Below the pieces are notes generated by a model. It was not told where the DNA came from and ran no database searches. It saw only the letters and a list, made by a program, of their open reading frames with translations. A DNA stretch of 64,000 nucleotides from Xanthobacter autotrophicus Py2 (GTDB lineage Bacteria > Pseudomonadota > Alphaproteobacteria > Rhizobiales > Xanthobacteraceae): positions 1,392,001 through 1,456,000 of the forward strand of contig CP000781.1 of NCBI GenBank assembly GCA_000017645.1, read 5' to 3'. Below are positions 45,682 through 54,578 of the stretch, one piece after another. The position numbers were made by a program, and so were the translations under genes. The stretch's first letter is position 1; the number at the start of each line of letters is the position of its first letter.

Positions 45682-46992
45682 ATGTCGCAGAATCTTTCGA
45701 CGCCCGTGCGCGGGCCGTTGGGCGGAAGATGGATGCAGCTCGCCATCGGCGTGGTCTGCATGTCCATGATCGCCAATCTCCAGTACGGCTGGACGCTGTT
45801 CGTCGAACCGATGAACGAGAAACACCAGTGGGGTCGCGCCGCCATCCAGGTGGCCTTTACCATCTTCGTCGTATTCGAGACGTGGCTGGTCCCGGTGGAA
45901 GGCTGGTTCGTGGACAAGTTCGGACCGCGGCCTGTGGTGTTCATCGGCGGCATCCTGTGCGCCCTGTCCTGGGCTCTCAACTCGGTCGCCGCCAGCCTTC
46001 CCATGCTCTATGTCTCGGCGGCCCTCGGCGGCGCCGGCGCCGGCGCGGTCTATGGTACGGCCGTGGGCGCGGCGCTGAAGTGGTTCCCGGATCGCCGCGG
46101 CCTTGCCGCCGGCATCACCGCCGCCGGCTTCGGCGCCGGATCGGCCCTGACCATCGTGCCCATCGCGGCCATGATCAAGGCGCAGGGCTACGAGCACACC
46201 TTCCTGTTCTTCGGCCTGATCCAGGGTGCCGTGGTGCTGGTGGCATCGCTGTTCCTGATGAGCCCGAAGCCCGGCCAGGTGCCGGCCGTCGCCGCCACCT
46301 CCACCACCCAGAGCCGTCGCAGCTATGGTCCGGGCGAGATGCTCAAGGCCCCGGTGTTCTGGGTCATGTATCTGATGTTCGTCCTGGTGGCCGCCGGCGG
46401 CCTGATGGCGACCGCCCAGCTCGGCTCCATCGCCAAGGACTTCAAGATCGCCGACGTGCCGGTCTCGATCCTGGGCCTGACCCTGCCGGCCCTGACCTTC
46501 GCCTTGTCCATCGACCGGGTGCTGAACGGCGTGACCCGCCCGTTCTTCGGCTGGGTGTCGGACAATATCGGGCGTGAGAACACCATGTTCATCGCCTTCT
46601 CGCTGGAAGCGGTGGGCGTGCTGGCTCTGGCCAAGTTCGGTGCCGACCCGATCGCGTTCGTGATCCTCACCGGCCTCGTCTTCTTCGCCTGGGGCGAGAT
46701 CTACTCGCTGTTCCCGGCGACGTGCGGCGATACCTTCGGCTCGCGCTTTGCCACCACCAACGCCGGCCTGCTCTACACCGCGAAGGGCACGGCCTCGCTC
46801 GTGGTGCCGCTGGCTTCGGTCGCGGTTGCCAAGCTCGGCAACTGGGACCTGGTGTTCATGCTGACGGCGGGCGTCAACGCCCTCGCCGCGCTCATGGCGC
46901 TCTTCGTCCTGAAGCCGCTGCGGACCCGGTTCGTGCTCCAAGCGGTAGCGAAGGAAGAGGTGGACGTCCCCAGCGCCAAGGTCGTCGGCTGA
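45682..46992 (+). CDS. oxlT: Oxalate:formate antiporter-type MFS transporter, copy 2
   Basis: The 436-residue OFA-family transporter is a close paralogue of the previous gene with the same blocks: WMQLAIGVVCMSMIANLQYGW, KWFPDRRGLAAGITAAGFGAG, FGWVSDNIGRENTM, and Lys368 in LYTAKGTASLV. It differs mainly in its loops (FKIADVPVSILGLTLPALTF against the first copy's region). It has its own operator and terminator, so it is a separate transcription unit. It could differ in affinity or exchange another dicarboxylate. Confidence 0.9.
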   Translation: MSQNLSTPVRGPLGGRWMQLAIGVVCMSMIANLQYGWTLFVEPMNEKHQWGRAAIQVAFTIFVVFETWLVPVEGWFVDKFGPRPVVFIGGILCALSWALNSVAASLPMLYVSAALGGAGAGAVYGTAVGAALKWFPDRRGLAAGITAAGFGAGSALTIVPIAAMIKAQGYEHTFLFFGLIQGAVVLVASLFLMSPKPGQVPAVAATSTTQSRRSYGPGEMLKAPVFWVMYLMFVLVAAGGLMATAQLGSIAKDFKIADVPVSILGLTLPALTFALSIDRVLNGVTRPFFGWVSDNIGRENTMFIAFSLEAVGVLALAKFGADPIAFVILTGLVFFAWGEIYSLFPATCGDTFGSRFATTNAGLLYTAKGTASLVVPLASVAVAKLGNWDLVFMLTAGVNALAALMALFVLKPLRTRFVLQAVAKEEVDVPSAKVVG

Positions 46993-47076
46993 AGATTGCC
47001 CGATGGAACGGGGGCGGGGAAACCCGGCCCCGGCATCGGACTTCACCTTGGCCCACCTACCCCGGGCCTAACTTGA

Positions 47077-47104
47077 GGGAGCGGCGTGCCGCTCCCTTCT
47101 TTCT
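47077..47104 (+). terminator. Intrinsic terminator of the second antiporter gene
   Basis: GGGAGCGGC (47077-47085), GT, GCCGCTCCC (47088-47096), then TTCTTTCT. Confidence 0.8.
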
Positions 47105-47157
47105 GTCCGCAGGGGCGCCTGGATCCCGAAGGTCCGAGGTCCCCCGCGGCACCTTTA

Positions 47158-47379
47158 TCAGTTATGGCGGGGCGCGACGGCCACTTCCACCGCGCCGTTG
47201 GCGGCGGTGCGCACGGAGGCGAAGCGCGGCTCGGACGGCTGCAGCAGCACGTCTTCCACCGGAATGCCCATGCCGCCGGCAACCGACATGTAAGGCTTCT
47301 GTGCGTTCAGGCCGGTCACCGCGAGCGAGAGCACAATGCCGAAAAGGCCGAAGGCCGTCAGTTCAAGCGCGTTCATCAT
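47158..47379 (-). CDS. Small secreted or single-span protein of the oxalate island, unknown
   Basis: The 73-residue protein has one hydrophobic segment (LTAFGLFGIVLSLAVTGLNA, about 7-26), then a 45-residue hydrophilic tail with SVAGGMGIPVEDVLLQPSEP. The hydrophobic part could be a signal peptide (ALN-AQ-like end) or an anchor. The ribosome site GGAGAG precedes tandem ATGs (47379 and 47376). The fourth GTAT-N5-ATAC site lies 99 bp upstream, which ties it to the oxalate genes. I recognise no family. Confidence 0.6.
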   Translation of the reverse strand: MMNALELTAFGLFGIVLSLAVTGLNAQKPYMSVAGGMGIPVEDVLLQPSEPRFASVRTAANGAVEVAVAPRHN

Positions 47380-47477
47380 CTTCTCTCCGGGCACCTCAAG
47401 TGCCACCCCGAATGAGCCCTCACGTGCGATGCACCACCGGGATCGACCTCTTCATAGCGCAGGCCGAGATCAATGTG

Positions 47478-47490
47478 GTATACATAATAC
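47478..47490. promoter_or_regulatory. Oxalate-island operator, copy 4 (before small protein)
   Basis: GTAT-ACATA-ATAC. In the minus-strand direction it reads ATTATGTATACC, the same word as at 45546-45556. It lies between the small protein and pgi, upstream of the small protein. Confidence 0.65.
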
Positions 47491-47577
47491 GCAGAGGGAC
47501 CCCCGCATTGCTGCATAGCAGCATCGCACATGCGAGGGCTGACGGGAAGAACGCGCTACCTGCCGATAGGGAAGGGC

Positions 47578-49221
47578 TCAGCCCCCAGCGACCGCGTCGA
47601 GATGGGCGATGAGGCCGGAGGTGGATGCCGATGCGCTCGGCGGCAGTGCACCGCCGGTGACGGCGGGCAGGAACTGGGTGGCGAGTTCCTTGCCCAGCTC
47701 CACGCCCCACTGGTCGAAGCCATTGATGCCCCACACCGCCGCTTCCACGAACACCCGGTGCTCGTAGAGCGCGATGATGCGCCCGAGGGTGAACGGGTCG
47801 AGGGTGGCATAGGCGATGGTCAGCGACGGGCGGTCGCCGGGGAAGACGCGATGGGGCGCGATCTCCGCCACCTTGTCCTCGCTGATGCCCTTGGCCCGGA
47901 GCTGGGCCGTCGCCTCCTCCAGCGTGCGCCCGCGCATGAGCGCCTCGGACTGGGCCAGGCAATTGGCCACCAGCAGGTCCTGGTGGTCCTTCAGCGCCGG
48001 CTCGTGGCTCTGCGCCCCCACCAGGAATTCCACCGGCACGATGTCCGTGCCCTGGTGCAGCAGCTGGAAGAAGGCATGCTGCGCATTGGTGCCGGGCTCG
48101 CCCCACACGATGGGGCCGGTGGGCCGGCTGACGGCGGCCCCGTCCCGCGTCACGCTCTTGCCGTTGCTCTCCATGTCGAGCTGCTGGAGATAGGCCGGCA
48201 GCCGGGCGAGGCGCTGGTCGTAGGGGATGATGGCCCGGCTCGGGAAGCCGCAGGCATTGCGATGCCATAGGCCGATGAGTCCCAGCAGCACCGGCAGGTT
48301 CTGGTCGAGAACGGCGGAGCGGAAGTGCTCGTCCATGGCCGCCGCGCCGGCGAGGAATTCCCGGAACCGGTCCGGGCCGATGGCGAGCATCAGCGGCAGG
48401 CCGATGGCCGACCACACCGAATAGCGCCCGCCCACCCAGTCCCAGAAGCCGAAGATCCGATCGGCCGGGATGCCGAACGCCCCCACCTTGTCGAGCGCGG
48501 TCGAGACGGCGGCGAAATGGGCGCCCACCGCGTCCTCGCCCAGCGCATTCACGATGAAGGCGCGGGCGGTGGCGGCGTTGGTCATGGTCTCCACCGTGGT
48601 GAAGGTCTTGGAGGCCACGATGAACAGGGTGGTGGCGGGGTCGAGCCCCTTCAGCACGTCGGTGATGTGGGCGCTGTCCACGTTGGAGACGAAGTGGCAG
48701 CGCGGCCCGTCGTGGTAAGGCGCGAGCGCCAGCGTCACCATGGCCGGGCCGAGGTCCGAGCCGCCGATGCCGATGTTGACCACGTCGGTGATGACGCCGC
48801 CCCGCGCCCCGGCGATGCGGCCCTCGCGCACGCCGGTGGCGAAATCGCCGAGGCGCGCGAGCGTCTCCACTACGCCGGGCTTCACGTCGATGCCGTCCAC
48901 CTGGATGGTGTCGCTTGCCTGGTCGCGCAAGGCGGTGTGCAGCACCGCGCGATCCTCGGTGAGGTTGATGTGGTCGCCGGCGAACATGGCGTCGCGCTGG
49001 GCCTCCACCCCGCCGGCGCGGGCAAGCTCAAGGAGCTGGGAGAGGATGTCGTCGGTAATGGCGGTCTTGGAGAAATCGATGAGCAGGTCGCCATAGGCCA
49101 CCGAAAAGCGCTCGAACCGGTCCGGTTGCGCGAACAGGTCGAGGATGCGTCCCTCGCGGGTGGTCCAGGCGATAGCGAGGGCCTTGAAGGCGGCGTCGGT
49201 CGCGTGGGCGTTAGACGTCAT
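47578..49221 (-). CDS. pgi: Glucose-6-phosphate isomerase
   Basis: The 547-residue enzyme interconverts glucose-6-phosphate and fructose-6-phosphate. Blocks: [32 protein letters not shown]; the PGI signature [18 protein letters not shown] with catalytic His; late [15 protein letters not shown]. Length matches the family. It is third in a zwf-pgl-pgi run on the minus strand, 84 bp after pgl. In gluconeogenic growth (for example on oxalate or C2 compounds) it would feed hexose phosphate to this route. Confidence 0.96.
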   Translation of the reverse strand: MTSNAHATDAAFKALAIAWTTREGRILDLFAQPDRFERFSVAYGDLLIDFSKTAITDDILSQLLELARAGGVEAQRDAMFAGDHINLTEDRAVLHTALRDQASDTIQVDGIDVKPGVVETLARLGDFATGVREGRIAGARGGVITDVVNIGIGGSDLGPAMVTLALAPYHDGPRCHFVSNVDSAHITDVLKGLDPATTLFIVASKTFTTVETMTNAATARAFIVNALGEDAVGAHFAAVSTALDKVGAFGIPADRIFGFWDWVGGRYSVWSAIGLPLMLAIGPDRFREFLAGAAAMDEHFRSAVLDQNLPVLLGLIGLWHRNACGFPSRAIIPYDQRLARLPAYLQQLDMESNGKSVTRDGAAVSRPTGPIVWGEPGTNAQHAFFQLLHQGTDIVPVEFLVGAQSHEPALKDHQDLLVANCLAQSEALMRGRTLEEATAQLRAKGISEDKVAEIAPHRVFPGDRPSLTIAYATLDPFTLGRIIALYEHRVFVEAAVWGINGFDQWGVELGKELATQFLPAVTGGALPPSASASTSGLIAHLDAVAGG

Positions 49222-49305
49222 GGGCGCGAAATCTCCATCAGGCCCTGTTTGGGCAATGTGGGAACCCGGGTCGCGGGAAGGAAAGGGGAGGCAGTCAAAA
49301 CGGCT

Positions 49306-50034
49306 TCAGGGACACCAGAGCACGTCCAGCGGCCTTGGGGCATTGGCGAGCACGGCGCGGATCGGCTGGTCCGCCCCATTGCCACCGGCCGCGGCCCGCT
49401 CCAGCACCGCGCGCTTGGTCGCGCCCTCGATGTGCAGGAGCAGCAGGTCGGCTGAGATGAGGGGCGGCAGGGTGAAAGTGATGCGCGGCTCGCCGGCCGC
49501 CTCCGCGCGCACGGCGATGAGACGCGCCGTGCCGGCCGGATCGATGGCGGCGGCAAGCGTCGGCGCGCCGGGGAAGAAGGAGGCGGTGTGCCCGTCATCC
49601 CCCATGCCCAGCACCACGGCGGCGAACGGGGCGCGCAGGGCGGCGACGGCGGCCTCGGCCCCCGCGAGCCCCTCTTCCGGCGTCGGCGCGCCGGTAAAGA
49701 GCGGTACGAAGCGGGCGGCGGCGGCAGGTCCCTTGAGCAGGTGGCGCCGCACCAGGGCGGCGTTGGAGCGATCCGATGTTTCCGGCACCCAGCGCTCATC
49801 CACCAGGGTCACGGTGATGCGGCTCCAGTCGAGCGGCGCGCCGGACAGGGTCTCGAAGAAGCGCGTCGGCGTGCGGCCGCCCGAGACGGCAAGGCTCGCC
49901 GATCCGTCGCGGGCGACGCGGGCGCGCAACGCCTCCGCCACGTGCGCCGCCAGGGCGCGGGCAAGGGCAGCGGGGTCGTCATAGGCGGCAAGGGCGAAGG
50001 GGAGGGCGGGTGTCGGGTGGGAGGATGTCGTCAT
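49306..50034 (-). CDS. pgl: 6-phosphogluconolactonase
   Basis: The 242-residue DevB/SOL3-type lactonase opens 6-phosphogluconolactone to 6-phosphogluconate. ASLAVSGGRTPTRFFETL, VTLVDERWVP and VLGMGDDGHTASFFPGAP are the family motifs. It is 22 bp after zwf. Its product is also the product of GntK, so glucose and gluconate routes converge here. Confidence 0.95.
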   Translation of the reverse strand: MTTSSHPTPALPFALAAYDDPAALARALAAHVAEALRARVARDGSASLAVSGGRTPTRFFETLSGAPLDWSRITVTLVDERWVPETSDRSNAALVRRHLLKGPAAAARFVPLFTGAPTPEEGLAGAEAAVAALRAPFAAVVLGMGDDGHTASFFPGAPTLAAAIDPAGTARLIAVRAEAAGEPRITFTLPPLISADLLLLHIEGATKRAVLERAAAGGNGADQPIRAVLANAPRPLDVLWCP

Positions 50035-50056
50035 GGGTTTCTCGGAAAAGGCGGCC

Positions 50057-51532
50057 TCAGGCATCGTCGGTCCAGGTCCGTCCGTCCCGCTCGATGAGGG
50101 CGATGGCGGCGGAGGGCCCCCAGGTGCCGGCGGTGTAGGGCTTGGGCAGCTCGCGGGAGGTTCGCCAGGCGTCGAGGATGGGATCGATCCAGTTCCAGGC
50201 CGCCTCCACCTCGTCGCGGCGCATGAACAGGGTCTGGTTGCCGCGCACCACATCCATGATGAGGCGCTCGTAGGCGTCGGCGTTGCGCACGCCGAACACG
50301 CTGGCGAAGCTCATGTCGAGGGGCACGTGCTGGAGCCGCATGCCGCCGGGGCCGGGGTCCTTGATCATGAGCCAGAGCTTCACGCCCTCGTCGGGCTGGA
50401 GCCGCATGACGAGGCGGTTGGCCACGATGGGACCCGCCTGCGCGTCGAACACCGAATGGGGAATGGGCCGGAACGCGACCACGATCTCCGACACCCGCGA
50501 TGCCAGCCTCTTGCCGGTGCGCAGGTAGAAAGGCACGCCGGACCAGCGCCAGTTGCCGATTTCCGCCTTCAGGGCCACGAAGGTCTCGGTCTCCGAGGTG
50601 GAGGAGCCCAGCTCCTCCAGATAGCCCGGCACGGCCCCGCCCGATGAAGCGCCGGCGCGATACTGGCCGCGCACGGTGAGCTGGGCGGCATTGGCCTCGG
50701 TGATGGGGGTGAGGGCTTTGAGAACCTTCAGCTTCTCGTCGCGCACCGCATCCGCGTCCAGCGATACGGGCGGCTCCATGGCCACCAGGCAGAGCAGCTG
50801 GAGAATATGGTTCTGCACCATGTCGCGCAGGGCGCCGGCGGTGTCGTAGTAACCGGCGCGGCCCGCGGTGCCGATGCTCTCGGCCACCGTGATCTGCACA
50901 TGGTCGATGTGGGCGTTGTTCCACACCGGCTCGAACAGGGCGTTGGCGAACCTGAGCGCCATCAGGTTCTGCACTGTTTCCTTGCCGAGATAATGATCGA
51001 TGCGGAACACCGCTTCCTCGCGGAAGACCTTGCCGACGGCGGCATTGACCTTCAGCGCCGAGGCGAGGTCCTTACCCACCGGCTTTTCCACCACCACGCG
51101 GGTCTTGTCGGTGACGATGCCGTGTTCCCCGATGCGGGCGCAGATGGGATCGAACAGGTCCGGCCCCACGGCGAGATAGAGCACCCGGACATGGTCGCGT
51201 CCCTCGTCCAGCAGGCGGGCAAGGTCAGCCCAGCCGGCGTCGGACTGGGCGTCAACCGCCACATAGTCGAGCCGGTCGAGGAAATGGGCGAGGCGGGCGG
51301 GGCGGGCATCCTCGATGCCGTCGGACATCTCCACCGCGTCCCGGGCGAAATCCTGGAATGCCGCCCGCTCCATGGGGCGCCGGGAGACGCCGATGATGCG
51401 GGCCTCGTCGGGCATCTGGCCGGCGAGATCACGCTCGAACAGGGCCGGCAGCAGCTTGCGCCGCGCGAGATCGCCGGTGGCGCCGAACACGATGATGTCG
51501 AAGGGTTCGACCGCGACCACACGCGCAACCAT
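50057..51532 (-). CDS. zwf: Glucose-6-phosphate dehydrogenase
   Basis: The 491-residue enzyme oxidises glucose-6-phosphate with NADP+ (or NAD+). Nucleotide fold FGATGDLARRKLLPALF is near residue 16; the active-site box RIDHYLGKETVQN is near 177. ATG 51532 follows GGGGAGAGG and gives the family start; 26 extra codons are open upstream. It is first gene of zwf-pgl-pgi. No edd is nearby. Confidence 0.96.
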   Translation of the reverse strand: MVARVVAVEPFDIIVFGATGDLARRKLLPALFERDLAGQMPDEARIIGVSRRPMERAAFQDFARDAVEMSDGIEDARPARLAHFLDRLDYVAVDAQSDAGWADLARLLDEGRDHVRVLYLAVGPDLFDPICARIGEHGIVTDKTRVVVEKPVGKDLASALKVNAAVGKVFREEAVFRIDHYLGKETVQNLMALRFANALFEPVWNNAHIDHVQITVAESIGTAGRAGYYDTAGALRDMVQNHILQLLCLVAMEPPVSLDADAVRDEKLKVLKALTPITEANAAQLTVRGQYRAGASSGGAVPGYLEELGSSTSETETFVALKAEIGNWRWSGVPFYLRTGKRLASRVSEIVVAFRPIPHSVFDAQAGPIVANRLVMRLQPDEGVKLWLMIKDPGPGGMRLQHVPLDMSFASVFGVRNADAYERLIMDVVRGNQTLFMRRDEVEAAWNWIDPILDAWRTSRELPKPYTAGTWGPSAAIALIERDGRTWTDDA

Positions 51533-51944
51533 GAGCCTCTCCCCTGACCGCGGCGCCTGCCGCACCCGGAGCGCGCCCGGGGCCGCCGCATCCGCGTCCG
51601 CCGCTGGCACTCTAGATCACGTTCCGATCTGATTGCACCGCTAACTGGTCGCTGAACCACGCGCCCTGTGCGCACGGGTCCGCGGGCACGGCGCATCTCT
51701 GCGGCAGCATGAGCGATGTTGATGAAAACGGGATGGCACGGGACAGAAGGGGCCGGGAGCGGCGCTCCTCTGCGCGATTGCGCGAGCGCCTCACCAAACC
51801 GCCCGCCCATGGATCAGCGGGGTGGCCGAGGCCGTGCGGTATCAGACAAGCAGGATCCGCGCATGCAGGCACGCGCGGTTGAAATGGCTGAAAGCTGGGA
51901 GCTGCTGCGCCGCGCCGGTTCAGGACCGCGCAGCGCCGGCCGGA
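51533..51944 (-). other. 412-bp gap between rpsU and zwf
   Basis: It holds the 3' end of the rpsU transcript and the zwf upstream region. No gene, RNA or clear terminator is recognised; GC-rich short repeats occur near rpsU (51905-51960). Confidence 0.4.
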
Positions 51945-52175
51945 TCAGCGGGTCGGGCGCGGCTTGGAGGGGATGAGACCCTCGCGCTGGGCGCGCTTGC
52001 GAGCGAGCTTGCGGGCGCGACGGATGGCCTCGGCCTCCTCGCGGGCGCGCTTCTCGGAGGGCTTCTCGTAATGGCCACGCAGCTTCATCTCGCGGAAGAT
52101 CCCCTCGCGCTGCATCTTCTTCTTGAGCGCCTTGAGGGCCTGATCAACATTGTTGTCGCGGACGAGAACTTGCAC
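51945..52175 (-). CDS. rpsU: 30S ribosomal protein S21
   Basis: The 76-residue basic protein starts [21 protein letters not shown] and contains [19 protein letters not shown], as in alphaproteobacterial S21. The start is GTG at 52175, with GAAGAGG seven bases upstream; the frame is open for 23 more codons but that part is not S21. It helps 30S recognise mRNA starts. It is monocistronic. Confidence 0.92.
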   Translation of the reverse strand: MQVLVRDNNVDQALKALKKKMQREGIFREMKLRGHYEKPSEKRAREEAEAIRRARKLARKRAQREGLIPSKPRPTR

Positions 52176-52416
52176 GTGTTTACCTCTTCGAGCTGTTGCG
52201 CCGAGCCCAGCAAGCCGTGATCTGGCCAACTTTGATCTGAACACCCGGACCGGGGAAGCGCGAGCCTTTCGCTCGACTTCAGCTCATCCGGAAGGCTGCT
52301 CTCTTATCAGAAGCCTTGTGCCTTGTCCACATCCCAGACGCACCGGAAAAGCAAGGCGGGCCTTGTGCCGGCTCATCTTCCCGCCGGCCGATCCACGAGG
52401 TCGACCGCGGATGCGG

Positions 52417-52737
52417 TCACCGCGTGGCGGCGGCGAAGGCGGAATCGGTGGAGGGTTCCAGCACGGGCAGGGCGATGGCCCGCCCCGCCTGCTTCTGCGC
52501 CTCGCGGCACAGGGCGTCCAGCTCCGTCCGGATCTCGGAATCGGCAAAGCAGTTCGCCGCCTCCCGGATGCCCTGCATGAAGCGCAGCTCGATCTGGATC
52601 AGACGCCAGCTGCCATAGCGGCCCGTGCGGGCCATGTGCCGCGCAAGCTCGCGCAGCCAATCCTTGAAGCGATCCTGGGCCAACGGAATTCCCCGAGCCA
52701 GTATGGTATCATAGTATTGATACTGGGTTGCGCACAT
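52417..52737 (-). CDS. Small hypothetical protein
   Basis: The 106-residue soluble protein is predicted mostly helical (FKDWLRELARHMARTGRYGSW; LRFMQGIREAANCFADSEIR; LDALCREAQKQAGRAI). No family is recognised. Composition looks coding, but the ribosome site is weak and the first codons (QYQYYD) are made of an AT-rich GTAT/ATAC repeat unlike the rest. Start may be downstream. It could belong to a lineage-specific gene. Confidence 0.5.
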   Translation of the reverse strand: MCATQYQYYDTILARGIPLAQDRFKDWLRELARHMARTGRYGSWRLIQIELRFMQGIREAANCFADSEIRTELDALCREAQKQAGRAIALPVLEPSTDSAFAAATR

Positions 52738-52879
52738 ATGACTCAGGGCGAGGTCGGCGTCGCCATGGCGATTCGCCTCAGGTCGCGGAAGGTCAAGCTT
52801 CAGGCGGTATTTTGGTCAGGCTCGATGGCACGGCTGTGACAGCTCTGGGACAGTCCTGCCGAGGGGCGGGAACAGTGTT

Positions 52880-53989
52880 CTAGCAGCCGGCTTCCGGAAT
52901 GTTGGTGCAGGCTTCCGGATCGCGGCGCACCCGCACCACGTGGCCCATCTTGCGGCCGGCGCGGGCCTCGTCCTTGCCGTAGAGATGGACGTGGGCGCCG
53001 GGCTCGGCGAGCAGCGCATGCCAGTCATGCACGTCGGCGCCGATGAGGTTGGTCATCTCAACCCGGCCGATGCGCGCCACCTCGCCCAGCGGCCAGCCGG
53101 CGATGGCGCGCACATGCTGCTCGAACTGGGAGGTCACGGCGCCGTCCTGGGTCCAGTGCCCGCTGTTGTGCACGCGCGGGGCGATCTCGTTGACGATCAC
53201 CCGTTCGTCCGCGCCGCATCCCACCACGAACAATTCCACCGCGAACACCCCCTCATAGTCGAGGGCATCGCCGATGGCGCGGGCGATGGACCGGGCCTGG
53301 CGCGCCGCGCCGGCCGACAGGGTGGCGGGCACGGTGGAGGTGTGCAGGATGTGCTCGCGATGCACGTTCTCGGTCACGTCGAAGGCCTGGAAGGCGCCAT
53401 CGGCCCGCCGCGCCGCCACCACCGAGACCTCGCGCTCGAAGGCGACGAAGCCCTCCAGGATCGCGCTCTGCCGGCCCAGGGCGTGCCAGGCGGCGGTGAG
53501 GTCTTCCTCCGGGCGGATGATGACCTGGCCCTTGCCGTCATACCCGAAGCGCCGGGTCTTCAGCACCGCCGGCAGGCCAAGCGCCGCCACGCCCGCCTCA
53601 AGGCCGGCGAGGTCGTCCACGGCGGCGAACGGCGCGGTCTCGATGCCGAGGTCGCGCACGAAGCTCTTTTCCGCCAGTCGGTCCTGGGTGATGGCGAGGG
53701 CCTTCGCGCCCGGCCTCAGGGGCACCCGGGCGGCGAGGAACTCGGCGGTGGCCAGCGGCACGTTCTCGAATTCGTAGGTCACCACGTCCACGCCGGCCGC
53801 GAAGCGCTCCAGCGCCGCGAAGTCGTCGTAGGGCGCGCAGATGTGGTGTTCGCTCACATGGAAGGCGGGGCTATCCTTGTCGGGGCACAGGATATGGGTC
53901 TTCAGGCCCAGCTCCGCCGCAGCGAGCGCGATCATGCGGCCGAGCTGGCCGCCGCCGAGGATGCCGATGACGCTTCCGGGTTTCAGCAT
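52880..53989 (-). CDS. purK: N5-carboxyaminoimidazole ribonucleotide synthase
   Basis: The 369-residue ATP-grasp enzyme joins bicarbonate to AIR in purine synthesis. The start is VIGILGGGQLGRMIALAAAELG; KTRRFGYDGKGQ and the metal region VNEIAPRVHNSGHWT are intact. It is 3 bp after purE, one operon. The C-terminal tail ends in CTNIPEAGC, a little longer than usual. Confidence 0.95.
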   Translation of the reverse strand: MLKPGSVIGILGGGQLGRMIALAAAELGLKTHILCPDKDSPAFHVSEHHICAPYDDFAALERFAAGVDVVTYEFENVPLATAEFLAARVPLRPGAKALAITQDRLAEKSFVRDLGIETAPFAAVDDLAGLEAGVAALGLPAVLKTRRFGYDGKGQVIIRPEEDLTAAWHALGRQSAILEGFVAFEREVSVVAARRADGAFQAFDVTENVHREHILHTSTVPATLSAGAARQARSIARAIGDALDYEGVFAVELFVVGCGADERVIVNEIAPRVHNSGHWTQDGAVTSQFEQHVRAIAGWPLGEVARIGRVEMTNLIGADVHDWHALLAEPGAHVHLYGKDEARAGRKMGHVVRVRRDPEACTNIPEAGC

Positions 53990-53992
53990 GGC

Positions 53993-54475
53993 TCAGGCCG
54001 GCCGTTCCGCCACCGCCGCGGTGCGGGATGCCCGCCAGGCTTCGAGGCGTTGCGACAGGGCCGGGTCCGAGAGCGCCAGCACGGAAGCCGCCAGCAGCGC
54101 CGCATTGGTCGCTCCGGCGACGCCGATGGCCAGCGTCCCTACCGGAACGCCGGCCGGCATCTGGACGATGGAATAGAGGCTGTCGAGGCCGGACAGGGCC
54201 TTGGACTGCACCGGCACGCCGAACACGGGCAGGGTGGTGAGCGCCGCCACCATGCCCGGCAGGTGGGCCGCCCCGCCGGCGCCGGCGATGATCACCTTGA
54301 AGCCGTCCGCCTTCGCGCTGCGGGCGAAGGCGTACATGCGCTCGGGCGTGCGATGGGCGGAGACGATGCGGCTGTCGTGCGGGATCTTCAGCGCTTCCAG
54401 CGTCTCGGACGCGTGGCGCATGGTTTCCCAATCGGACTGGCTGCCCATGATGACGGCAACGTCAGCCGTGCTCAT
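53993..54475 (-). CDS. purE: N5-carboxyaminoimidazole ribonucleotide mutase
   Basis: The 160-residue enzyme moves the carboxyl group of N5-CAIR to C4. The active-site start [30 protein letters not shown] and [16 protein letters not shown] are all present. It forms the purE-purK pair. Confidence 0.96.
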   Translation of the reverse strand: MSTADVAVIMGSQSDWETMRHASETLEALKIPHDSRIVSAHRTPERMYAFARSAKADGFKVIIAGAGGAAHLPGMVAALTTLPVFGVPVQSKALSGLDSLYSIVQMPAGVPVGTLAIGVAGATNAALLAASVLALSDPALSQRLEAWRASRTAAVAERPA

Positions 54476-54578
54476 CCCTCAAGACCCCTTAAAACGGAAA
54501 GCGCGGCTTTATAGGATCGCCGCAGCGGGGGCAAGGGTTGCGGCCAACTCTCCTGTCCGCATCCGGGCGCGGGTGGCC

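Noticed and set aside
52710..52733. GTAT/ATAC words as a fifth oxalate-type operator
   Set aside because: Spacing is not 5 in any pair, it lies inside a reading frame and there is no oxalate gene nearby.
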